Shown one piece after another: positions 1-6,170 of a DNA stretch of 7,918 nt. A program made the position numbers and the translations under genes. Within the stretch, counting starts at the first letter, position 1, and each line of letters starts with the position of its first letter. A model generated the notes under the pieces. It was not told the DNA's origin. It did not search any database and worked only from the letters and a program-made list of their open reading frames with translations. Location of the stretch: contig JBJOII010000168.1 in the NCBI GenBank assembly GCA_046047235.1, positions 1-7,918 on the forward strand. Reading direction: 5' to 3'. This DNA is from JBMTVN01 sp046047235 (GTDB taxonomy: Bacteria; Verrucomicrobiota; Verrucomicrobiia; Limisphaerales; JAHDYP01).

Positions 1-124
1 CGTGGCGGAGGCGCGGACTGGTGATGTTGTTTGTGTGTTCAGCAACGGCGGGTTCGGCGGGATCCACGGATTGCTGCTGGAGGCGCTGGGCGCTGGGCGG
101 GAAGCGCAAAGCGCAGAGGGGTAA
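1..124 (+). CDS. mpl: C-terminal end of Mpl, UDP-MurNAc:tripeptide ligase (5' end outside window)
   Basis: The plus-strand frame beginning at base 2 reads to a TAA stop at 122-124 and contains RTGDVVCVFSNGGFGGIHG followed by LLLEAL. The SNGGFGGIH block close to the C terminus is a hallmark of Mpl, the Mur-family ligase that reattaches the recycled tripeptide L-Ala-gamma-D-Glu-meso-Dap to UDP-MurNAc in the cytoplasm using ATP. Only about 40 codons are in the window, so the ATP-binding and central domains cannot be checked. Homologues usually end within a few to about twenty residues of the LLEAL helix. Here the last dozen or so residues (after LLLEAL, from position 89) and the stop are encoded by the heptamer array that starts at 85, so the natural C terminus may have been replaced by repeat-encoded sequence. 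The gene converges with the TPR gene at 497-1501. Other Mur ligases lack this exact motif, so the assignment is fairly secure despite the short length. Confidence 0.82.
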   Translation, partial: VAEARTGDVVCVFSNGGFGGIHGLLLEALGAGREAQSAEG

Positions 125-231
125 GGGCGAAGCGCTGGGCGGTAAGGGGTAAGCGGGAAGTGGTAAGCGCGAAGCGAAGAGAGCTGAGAGCTGAGGGCAT
201 AGCGCATAGGGCTGAGGGCTGAGGGCTGAGG
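85..231. repeat. Degenerate 7-bp tandem repeat array, 21 units
   Basis: Starting at base 85 the sequence divides into 21 consecutive 7-base units with no insertion or deletion. Examples are GCTGGGC, GCAAAGC, GGTAAGG, GGTAAGC, GCATAGG and GCTGAGG (the last three units are identical). Base 1 and base 6 of every unit are G; bases 4-5 are almost always purines and base 7 is mostly C or G, giving a consensus near GSNRRGS. The left end overlaps the last codons and the stop of mpl. Because 7 is not a multiple of 3 this is a DNA-level repeat, not a peptide repeat. Known comparable elements are the heptameric short tandem repeats (STRR) of heterocystous cyanobacteria. Function is unknown. Confidence 0.85.
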
Positions 232-237
232 GCGCTT

Positions 238-259
238 GCGTTCCGCCGTGGCGGAACGC
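238..259. repeat. Perfect 10-bp-stem hairpin inside the heptamer region
   Basis: Arms GCGTTCCGCC (238-247) and GGCGGAACGC (250-259) are exact reverse complements around a 2-base centre; in practice this would be a 9-bp stem with a 4-base loop. It sits between heptamer patches at 85-231 and 261-281. No T tract follows on either strand, so it is not a standard intrinsic terminator. As it lies between convergent genes, a role in 3'-end formation or mRNA protection for mpl is possible but inferred. Confidence 0.6.
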
Positions 260-260
260 A

Positions 261-281
261 GGGGGAGGGGTGAGGGGTGAG
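261..281. repeat. Short heptamer patch (GGGTGAG units)
   Basis: Three adjacent 7-base units, GGGGGAG, GGGTGAG and GGGTGAG, follow the 238-259 hairpin directly. They resemble the purine-rich heptamers on the other side of the hairpin, with a shifted register. Too short to be significant alone; it is reported because it continues the pattern. Confidence 0.5.
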
Positions 282-315
282 CCGCTGGTTTTTCTCCACT
301 GTCTCCTGGATCCTC

Positions 316-360
316 GCGCCGGGGGCGCGTTTCGATACCGATCCCGATTTCGATTTCGAT
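316..360. repeat. Hairpin plus CGATNN hexamer element, copy 1
   Basis: A 5-bp hairpin (GCGCC 316-320, loop GGG, GGCGC 324-328) is followed by the linker GTTT and then hexamers CGATAC, CGATCC, CGATTT, CGATTT and a final CGAT (333-360). The same order of parts (GCGCC-N3-GGCGC, GTTT, CGATNN repeats) recurs at 6404-6454, which marks it as a dispersed composite element and not chance low complexity. Confidence 0.7.
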
Positions 361-369
361 GGGGCAGGA

Positions 370-397
370 GCAGAGCGGGAAGCGGGAAGGGCAGAGG
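370..397. repeat. Heptamer patch, 4 units
   Basis: Four in-register 7-base units, GCAGAGC, GGGAAGC, GGGAAGG and GCAGAGG, share G at bases 1 and 6 with the 85-231 array; GCAGAGG occurs in both. It begins 10 bases after the CGATNN element ends. Between 398 and 461 I see only purine- or pyrimidine-rich sequence with weak 7-base periodicity and no gene. Confidence 0.6.
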
Positions 398-461
398 GGG
401 AGGACGAAACAAGAAGGGGTGGCGTCGGCGTGACCTGTCTTCTCTCTCCACTCTCCCGTCT

Positions 462-496
462 GCTGAGCGGGAAGCGCAGAGCGGTGAGGGGGGTGA
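462..496. repeat. Heptamer patch abutting the TPR gene stop codon
   Basis: Units GCTGAGC, GGGAAGC, GCAGAGC, GGTGAGG and a weaker GGGGTGA end exactly one base before the TAG stop (497-499, minus strand) of the TPR gene. They belong to the same family as the 85-231 array. On the transcript of the TPR gene the C-rich strand would be read. Confidence 0.65.
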
Positions 497-1501
497 CTAT
501 TCCGTTATGGAGGTACTGGCTGCGTCTTGTTCGGCTTTCTCGATGTTGCTGAGGATCTTGTTCTTGATGCCCTGGTAGTCGTCGAGCGTGATGGCTTCGA
601 GGTCCTTGCGGGCTTCGTCGTAACGGCCGCCGATGTATTTGGTTCGGGCGAGGTGGACGTAGATGCCTTGTTTCTGGAGGTCATCGGCGGCGAGTTTCAT
701 GGCGTCCTCCCAGGCCGGGATGGCTCGGGCCGTGATCTTCATGCGGCCCTCCTTCTTTTCTTCTGCGCTGGCGGTGGAGAGAGGCAGCATGCCGTAGAAG
801 CTCATGGCGTATTCGGTAGCGAGGACGAAGTTGGTGGGGTCGAGTTCCATGGCTTTGCGGTAGAGTTCAAGGGATTTCTCGAAGACTTCAGGTTCGGTGA
901 TTCCGTAGAATTCCTCGGAGTCGCGCCGGAAGAGGAACACGCACACTGCCAGGTTCTGGTAGTAGACCGATTCCTTGGGGTTCAGTTCGATGGCTTTGGC
1001 GTAGTATTCGAAGCATTTTCGGATGGGGCCGCGATGGCCGTAGTAATTTGCGAGATTATTCCAGGCGGCCGGGTTGGAGGGGTCCAGTTCCTTGGCTTTC
1101 TCCATGTAGCGGACGGCTTCATCGTGTTCGCCGATTTCGCCGAGGAAACTGCCGTAAGCCAGGTGGCCCTTGGCGTGGTCCGGGTATTTCTCCAGAAAAC
1201 GATCGTAGGCCTTCCGCACGGGGCGGAGGTGATCAAGGATGCGGGCCGTTAGGGTGGCGTCGGTGAGTCCGACTCCCTGTTCGCGTTGGGCCTGTTCCTC
1301 CTGGATCCATTGGTCAACCTGGTCGAGGGCTTCCTCGTCCATGATCAGCAGCTTGCGGTATTCCTGCTCCACCGGGTCGGTGGGTTCATCCGCCGAGGTT
1401 TCAATCGGGGGAGGGGAGGTGGGGGTGAGGGCGGTCTCGGCCGCCCTTGAAAAAGGCGACACCAGAAGACCCAGTCCCAGCATGAACAGCACGATCCGCA
1501 T
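497..1501 (-). CDS. Exported tetratricopeptide-repeat protein
   Basis: A 334-residue protein. Residues 1-20 form a signal peptide (Arg2, hydrophobic core to about residue 14, likely cleavage after SRA at 20), followed by a Pro/Thr/Ser-rich stretch to about 33 and a charged helical segment. TPR units are visible at about 109-142 (ends in MEKAKELDPSN), 145-176 (AAWNNLANYYGHRG to AIELNP), 178-224 (ends in AMELDPTN) and, more weakly, 277-310 (GIYVHLARTKYIGGRYDEA). TPRs bind other proteins; no catalytic motif is seen, so it is probably a periplasmic scaffold or adaptor. It lies 153 bases downstream of the cytochrome gene on the same strand and could share its transcript, but a heptamer array fills the gap. 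No Shine-Dalgarno sequence precedes the ATG. The partner is unknown; a link to the dehydrogenase pair rests on proximity only. Confidence 0.85.
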   Translation of the reverse strand: MRIVLFMLGLGLLVSPFSRAAETALTPTSPPPIETSADEPTDPVEQEYRKLLIMDEEALDQVDQWIQEEQAQREQGVGLTDATLTARILDHLRPVRKAYDRFLEKYPDHAKGHLAYGSFLGEIGEHDEAVRYMEKAKELDPSNPAAWNNLANYYGHRGPIRKCFEYYAKAIELNPKESVYYQNLAVCVFLFRRDSEEFYGITEPEVFEKSLELYRKAMELDPTNFVLATEYAMSFYGMLPLSTASAEEKKEGRMKITARAIPAWEDAMKLAADDLQKQGIYVHLARTKYIGGRYDEARKDLEAITLDDYQGIKNKILSNIEKAEQDAASTSITE

Positions 1502-1563
1502 CGTGGGAAAGTAACAGAGTCCGGGCGGCGCGCAAGCTGCACGCGGTTGGTGGGTAGTTTGGA

Positions 1564-1580
1564 CGGATCTGACTGATCCG
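1564..1580. repeat. Small CGGATC inverted repeat
   Basis: CGGATC (1564-1569) and GATCCG (1575-1580) are reverse complements around TGACT. A further CGGATC follows at 1582-1587, so the stretch is also a loose direct repeat of the GGATC word. It lies 63 bases upstream of the TPR gene start. It could be an operator-like site or another low-complexity repeat; nothing favours regulation. Confidence 0.35.
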
Positions 1581-1589
1581 ACGGATCGC

Positions 1590-1660
1590 CCTTTCCGCTT
1601 GCCGCTTACCTCTTTGCGCTTACCCCTTTGCGCTTTGCGCTTTGCGCTTTCCGCTTATTC
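1590..1660. repeat. Heptamer array overlapping the cytochrome gene stop
   Basis: Read on the minus strand, bases 1652 down to 1590 form nine in-register 7-base units: GGAAAGC, GCAAAGC (twice), GCAAAGG, GGTAAGC, GCAAAGA, GGTAAGC, GGCAAGC and GGAAAGG. All have G at bases 1 and 6, as in the 85-231 array, and GCAAAGC and GGTAAGC occur in both arrays. The preceding bases GAATAAGC (1660-1653) resemble a tenth unit and contain the TAA stop of the upstream gene (1655-1657). The array is in the opposite orientation to 85-231, so in both places the G-rich strand is the coding strand of the gene whose stop it contains. Confidence 0.8.
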
Positions 1661-2851
1661 CTCGGGCAGGGGAGCTTGGTTGGGAAGGCGCAGGTAGTAG
1701 ATGAGGTCGCGGATCTCCTGTTCCTTGAGGGGGTCGAGCAGGCCTTCCGGCATCATGGAGAGCTGGCTTTGGTATTGGTCCTCGATGTCCTCGCGTGGCA
1801 GCACCAGCGTTTCATTGGCGGTGGCGAGAGTGATCGTTGTGCCGTCCTGGTTCTTGATGATGCCGGTCAGGCTGCGGCCGTCCTTCATTTCCACCTCGAC
1901 GGCGCGGTATTCGTTGGGGATGACGGCGTTGGGGTCGACCACGGTTTCGAGGAGATAATCGAGGTCGCCGCGGTTGGAGCCGGTGATGTCGGGGCCGACC
2001 TTGCCTCCGACGCCGTAGAGCGTGTGGCATTGGAAGCAGACGTTGTTGTAGACCACGCGGCCGCGGGAGGCATTGCCGGGGGCGGAGCCGCCGGCATAGT
2101 AGACGTTTTTGAAGTGCTGGATCTGCTGCTTCTTGTCTTCGGGCGTATCCCGGAACGTGCCGTAGACCCGGGTCAGGCTTTCCTCGATCGTTTCGTCCTT
2201 CAGGTTGCGGAGTTGGCGGAGCAGGTCGGCGGTGAGGGTTTCCTTGGGAATCGTGTTGTCCTCGATGGCGACCATGAACGCGCGTGCGTATTCGGGACGC
2301 GAGGTGAGCGTGCTGGCGGCGTCGCGTTTCTCATTGGCGTTGAGTTCCGGGTAGGCGGCCAGGATGACTTTGGGGGTATTGGGATTATTGAACGCTGCGA
2401 GGCCACGGATGGCGTTTCCGCTCATGGTGGGATCGGTGACGAGAGACTGCAGCAGGGCGGGGAGTTCAGGGTCTTTGTAAGAGGATAGGGCGCGCAGAGC
2501 CTCGTTGCGTTCTCCGGCGGAAGCGTGGTTGCTGGTCAGGGTAGAGCGCAGGGTAGACAGGGCAGTTTCGCTGCCGAAGCGCAGGCCCAGCGTGAGGGCG
2601 AGCATGCGGGTCTCGCCTTGGGGGCTTTTGCCGAGAGCGGATTCCACTGCGGCCCAGCCTTCGGGCATGGCAACTCGGGCCCGGCCTTCCATGGCCTGGC
2701 TCATGCCGCGCAGGATGTCGAGTTGCAGTTGGTTGTTGTCGGTGTTGCCGAGGACCTTGACGAGGTTGGATAGGGCATCAGCCTGCGCGGGCGGGGTGGA
2801 GAACAGCAGGCTGGCGGTGAGGGCGAGCAGGAACAGGGGGCGCGACTTCAT
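1655..2851 (-). CDS. Exported HEAT-like and PVC-type c-type cytochrome protein (second half of a split dehydrogenase)
   Basis: A 398-residue protein with a signal peptide (MKSRPLFLLALTASLLF, likely cleavage after AQA at 24), helical HEAT/ARM-like repeats at about 25-245, and a C-terminal mono-heme cytochrome c domain at about 260-392. The heme motif is CFQCH (Cys272, Cys275, His276), followed by GGKVGPDITGSN (the PVC heme-binding signature), DPNAVIPNEYR (306-316) and SMMPEGLL (365-372), where Met366 or Met367 is the likely sixth ligand. This matches the C-terminal part of PVC-type membrane-bound dehydrogenases, normally joined to the propeller that is encoded here by the upstream gene 39 bases away. 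It should be exported and matured outside the cytoplasm, taking electrons from its partner. Start choice: the ATG gives a complete signal peptide, though no Shine-Dalgarno is present. The stop lies in a heptamer array. Confidence 0.9.
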   Translation of the reverse strand: MKSRPLFLLALTASLLFSTPPAQADALSNLVKVLGNTDNNQLQLDILRGMSQAMEGRARVAMPEGWAAVESALGKSPQGETRMLALTLGLRFGSETALSTLRSTLTSNHASAGERNEALRALSSYKDPELPALLQSLVTDPTMSGNAIRGLAAFNNPNTPKVILAAYPELNANEKRDAASTLTSRPEYARAFMVAIEDNTIPKETLTADLLRQLRNLKDETIEESLTRVYGTFRDTPEDKKQQIQHFKNVYYAGGSAPGNASRGRVVYNNVCFQCHTLYGVGGKVGPDITGSNRGDLDYLLETVVDPNAVIPNEYRAVEVEMKDGRSLTGIIKNQDGTTITLATANETLVLPREDIEDQYQSQLSMMPEGLLDPLKEQEIRDLIYYLRLPNQAPLPEE

Positions 2852-2890
2852 GGTCGATGGAAGCTTGGGTTTTGCAGGTTATGTTGCGGG

Positions 2891-5800
2891 TTAGCGGTTG
2901 CTGGCCAGGCTTTCGGTGGTGATGCGGCGGGCGATGAACTGGCGCAGCTGGGCGATTTGGCAGGTGTCCAGTAGCTCCATGCCAGCTGCCGTGCTCGTGC
3001 CAACGACCGGTTCCATGGCATACCAGTACATCAGAGGCAGATTGTGATCCTGGGCATCTTCACCGTGGGCGACCAGGGCTTGGATGATTGGGAGCCGCAC
3101 CTCAATGGGGAGCCGTTGCAGGGCGGAGGCGATGTAGAGCCGAACCAGTGGCGAGGCGTCCTCGCGGGCCATCTTGGCGAATCGAGCGAGCTGGCCCTGC
3201 GTCAGGCGCCCATCCTCGGCGGCCAATTGAATGGTCCAGGCGCGGACGGTGTCATGGGGGCTTTCCAGTGCTTGCTCGACCAGGCCCCCGAGACCGCCGG
3301 TGACGTGCAAGGTCCAAAGCGCGTTGAGCTGGGTTGGGATGTCGGTGGATTCGTGGAACATCTTGAAGAGGATGGAGCGTGCCGTATTGGAGACGAGTCC
3401 GGAGGAAGCCCGCTGTTGCAGAACCCGACGTGCGTGGCGGGATTTGAAGGCGTTGGGGTGGCTTTGCAACCGGGCGAGTGCTTCGTCGGTCATGGCCTGC
3501 AAGTCGATCCTTGTGACTGGCTGCTCGTTATAGACGAGTTTGTAGACGCGGCCGTTGCTGCGGTCGTGTCCGTCCATGCGGTTGTGGTGGCATTGGTTTT
3601 CGTCGTACCAGTCGATGATGTAGACCGAGCCATCCTGGTCATAGAGCTGGTTGAGAGTCTGGGAGGCTTTGTCGTTGAAATTAATGAGGTTGTTGCCGTG
3701 GAGGCCGACGTAGCCGGAGCCATTGCGGACGGGGATGTCCATATTGATACGTTGGCCGTGGATGTTGCCCATGAAGGCTTTTCCGCGGTAGCCGGCGGGC
3801 CAGCTGTCGCCGAGGTAGACCATGAGTCCGGCGTGGGCGTGGCCACCGCCCAGGGAAGCGCTGCTGGCGCGGTCGTTGTCGTTCCATTGGTTGCCGGTGT
3901 AGTGGACGTGGTCGCCGTGGGTTTTGATGTCGTCGTAGATGAACGGATTGATGAATTGCGGCGCGTTGGGGGGCAGGTATTGGCTGACCCGGTGCATTTC
4001 GTCCACGGTGGCGGCGAAATGTTGTCCGCCTTGGCGCTGGTAGTGGGCGCCTTGGATGATGTGCCAGAAGTGGGGGATCACACAGGCTTCGAGAAAGGCA
4101 TGGCCGTATTCATTGAAGTCGACGCCCCAGGGGTTGCTGCCGCCCTCGGAGAAGACTTCGAACTCATGTCGGATGGGGTGGTAGCGCCAGACTGCGGCAT
4201 CCACGCGCTGGCGTTCTTCCATGGGGGTGCCGGGTTTCCCAACGTGCGAGGGGCAGAACACGCCGTGGCAGCCGTAGAGCCAACCGTCGGGTCCCCACGC
4301 GAAGGTGTTCAGGGTTTCGTGGGTGTCCGCCTTGTAGTCCCAACCGTCGAGCAGGACTTGGGGTTTGCCGGCTGGCTGGGGGTTATCCCAGTCACTGACA
4401 GGGATGAATATCAGCTCGGGAGCGGCACCGACCCAGACTCCGCCGAAGCCGACCTCCATCCCGCTGACCAGGTTCAGCCCTTCCATGAAGACCGTGCGCT
4501 TGTCGAACAGGTGATCTCCGTTGGTATCCTCGAACACGAGGATGCTGTCTTTGCCTTCGCCCTCGGGAGCCTTGCGGGGGTAGGTGTTGCCTTCAGCCAC
4601 CCAGACGCGTCCGCGGTCATCCAGGCAGAAGGCGATGGGTTGGACGAGGGCGGGTTCGGCTGCGAAGGGGTGCAGCCTGAAGCCATCCGGGAGTTCCGCC
4701 TCCTTGACGGCATCGGCGGCGAGCAGGCCGGAGTGTTCCTGTGGGCCGGTTGATTCGTTCGTGAGACCGAGGTTTGTCCGGTGATCGTTCTGTGCGGAAA
4801 CGAGTCGCTTGGGTTGCGCGTTGTTGTATTCGGTCTCCGAGACTGTTCGGGCGGTATGCGAGTGGAAGTAGGTGCCTTTCTTGTTCCCGACCACGATCTC
4901 GGGCAGGCCGTCGCCATTGATGTCCCGGGCAATTACCTGCGTGCCGACGCCGGAGTCGGCATCGATCAGGTGTGGCACCCAATCCACACTGCCATCGAGG
5001 TGTCGCACCAGTTTGAACCAGTAGATCACTGCGGCGCCATTGGGGTCGGCATCACCGTGGGCGCCATGAGCCCAGAAACGCTTGCCGGTGACGATGTCTT
5101 TGAGGCCGTCCTGGTCCATATCGACGAGGTCCACGGCATGCAGCTGGGTGAAGACCACGCCATAAGGGCTGTCCTCGGCCTTCTCGTTCATGAACACATG
5201 CTGTTTGAACGCGATTTTTCCGGCCTCCTGCACTTGTTCATACCAGGCGAGGCCGTGCCCGTGGGCGGCCAGCGAGGTGATGACGTCGTTCCGGCCATCA
5301 CCGTTGACGTCGTAGGCATACATCTGGGCTCCGCCCGGACCGCTGAATTCGACCGCATGGAACTGCCAGACCGGGTCGCCTTCTAGAGATGCCGGTTGCT
5401 CCCACCAACCCTGCTTCTCCAGCAGGTCAGTTCGGCCATCGCCATTGACATCGCCATAGCCCATGCCGTGCGTGAACTGGTGGTAGTTGTTGTTGGGTGA
5501 GATGGAATGCCAGGTGAAGGGTGCGGTGGGGTTTGCGGAATCTGGAACCGCGTAGCCGAAGAAGCCTTTCGAGTTGCAGACGATCTCCGGTTTGCCGTCG
5601 CCGGTGATATCCACAAACGTCGGCGATTCGTTATCGGTCACATCCAGCGCCAGATGCCGGGCCCAGTGCCCATCCTTGCCTTGGGGATTGGCGAACCAGA
5701 AGCTCTCCTTACCCGGAAAGCCGAGGATGAGGATGTCGTCCCATCCGTCTCCGTTGAAGTCGTGGGCGTAGGCGAAGAAGTTGTCGGAGTAGGTATTGTT

Positions 5801-6097
5801 GACTCCCAGCGCTCCTTCGAAACCCGGGATCTGCTTCTCCGTGCCGTCCCCGGTTTTCAGGGTGAAAGTGCGCGTTGCCGGATAGTACTCGTGGCGTTGC
5901 TTGAAATCCGGACCGGCATACCAATAGGGCCCCGATACAATGTCCGCCTGACCATCGCGGTTGAAGTCGCCAAAGTTTGCTCCCTCACACCAGAAGTGTG
6001 GGTCCAGGTGAGTCTTGGTGAACTCGTGGACCCGATAGTCCGCTGCCGACAAGTTCAGGGCACACAACGATGCCGCCATCGCAACACAGGATTTCAT
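2891..6097 (-). CDS. VCBS/FG-GAP propeller fused to PVC-type dehydrogenase propeller
   Basis: A 1068-residue exported protein. Residues 1-19 are a signal peptide (cleavage after SAA). Seven calcium-binding D-x-[NTD]-x-D-G-x-x-[DE] motifs start at residues 44, 113, 163, 216, 263, 326 and 392, for example DFNGDGWDD and DVNGDGRTD, consistent with a complete seven-blade VCBS/FG-GAP propeller. After a linker (about 415-465), residues 465-855 form the PVC membrane-bound dehydrogenase domain, related to the glucose/sorbosone dehydrogenases. Its landmarks are GRVWVAEGNTYPRK, EDTNGDHLFDKRTVF, WGPDGWLYGCHGVF, NPWGVDFNEYGHAF, GGGHAHAG, GYVGLHGNN and IDWYDENQCHHNRMDGHDR. Residues 870-1068 are helical and ARM/HEAT-like, stopping where relatives continue into more repeats and a cytochrome; those are in the next gene. 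It probably oxidises an unidentified sugar-like or alcohol substrate outside the cytoplasm. The ATG gives an intact signal peptide; no Shine-Dalgarno is seen. Confidence 0.9.
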   Translation of the reverse strand: MKSCVAMAASLCALNLSAADYRVHEFTKTHLDPHFWCEGANFGDFNRDGQADIVSGPYWYAGPDFKQRHEYYPATRTFTLKTGDGTEKQIPGFEGALGVNNTYSDNFFAYAHDFNGDGWDDILILGFPGKESFWFANPQGKDGHWARHLALDVTDNESPTFVDITGDGKPEIVCNSKGFFGYAVPDSANPTAPFTWHSISPNNNYHQFTHGMGYGDVNGDGRTDLLEKQGWWEQPASLEGDPVWQFHAVEFSGPGGAQMYAYDVNGDGRNDVITSLAAHGHGLAWYEQVQEAGKIAFKQHVFMNEKAEDSPYGVVFTQLHAVDLVDMDQDGLKDIVTGKRFWAHGAHGDADPNGAAVIYWFKLVRHLDGSVDWVPHLIDADSGVGTQVIARDINGDGLPEIVVGNKKGTYFHSHTARTVSETEYNNAQPKRLVSAQNDHRTNLGLTNESTGPQEHSGLLAADAVKEAELPDGFRLHPFAAEPALVQPIAFCLDDRGRVWVAEGNTYPRKAPEGEGKDSILVFEDTNGDHLFDKRTVFMEGLNLVSGMEVGFGGVWVGAAPELIFIPVSDWDNPQPAGKPQVLLDGWDYKADTHETLNTFAWGPDGWLYGCHGVFCPSHVGKPGTPMEERQRVDAAVWRYHPIRHEFEVFSEGGSNPWGVDFNEYGHAFLEACVIPHFWHIIQGAHYQRQGGQHFAATVDEMHRVSQYLPPNAPQFINPFIYDDIKTHGDHVHYTGNQWNDNDRASSASLGGGHAHAGLMVYLGDSWPAGYRGKAFMGNIHGQRINMDIPVRNGSGYVGLHGNNLINFNDKASQTLNQLYDQDGSVYIIDWYDENQCHHNRMDGHDRSNGRVYKLVYNEQPVTRIDLQAMTDEALARLQSHPNAFKSRHARRVLQQRASSGLVSNTARSILFKMFHESTDIPTQLNALWTLHVTGGLGGLVEQALESPHDTVRAWTIQLAAEDGRLTQGQLARFAKMAREDASPLVRLYIASALQRLPIEVRLPIIQALVAHGEDAQDHNLPLMYWYAMEPVVGTSTAAGMELLDTCQIAQLRQFIARRITTESLASNR

Positions 6098-6134
6098 GGT
6101 CGGGGAGTGTTGTGGGAGCAGCGCTCAAGGTCAA

Positions 6135-6170
6135 GGCTGGTGGCGGCCCATGGGGCGGCCGCCACCAGCC
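6135..6170. repeat. Strong 14-bp-stem hairpin upstream of the dehydrogenase gene
   Basis: Arms 6135-6148 (GGCTGGTGGCGGCC) and 6157-6170 (GGCCGCCACCAGCC) are perfectly complementary around an 8-base loop, with 12 of 14 pairs G-C. It lies 37 bases upstream of the ATG at 6097. No T tract follows on the minus strand, so it is not a classical terminator of the integrase transcript. It could be a 5'-leader structure, a transcription block isolating the dehydrogenase operon from upstream readthrough, or a protein-binding palindrome. Confidence 0.65.

Noticed and set aside
238..259. Rho-independent terminator for mpl or the TPR gene.
   Set aside because: The stem is good but no T run follows on either strand.
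39..299. Minus-strand open frame with a repetitive Leu/Ala/Pro/Ser product through the heptamer array.
   Set aside because: The peptide periodicity is a by-product of the 7-bp DNA repeat, and it overlaps the Mpl C-terminal codons on the opposite strand.
527..1252. Plus-strand open frame opposite the TPR gene, and a similar one at 1628-2488 opposite the cytochrome gene.
   Set aside because: Both mirror well-supported minus-strand genes and show the same Val/Gly/Phe-rich composition without recognisable motifs.
3044..4753. Long plus-strand open frame (569 codons) opposite the dehydrogenase gene.
   Set aside because: Its product is rich in Val, Gly, Ala and Asp without domain features, as expected from the complement of a GC-rich gene. 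The minus-strand frame has clear domain motifs and a signal peptide.
6106..6134. Candidate promoter for the dehydrogenase gene on the minus strand: TTGACC, 17-base spacer, AACACT.
   Set aside because: The -10 box matches the consensus at only three of six bases and the start would fall almost at the ATG. TTGACC may be chance, since CAAGG words repeat here.
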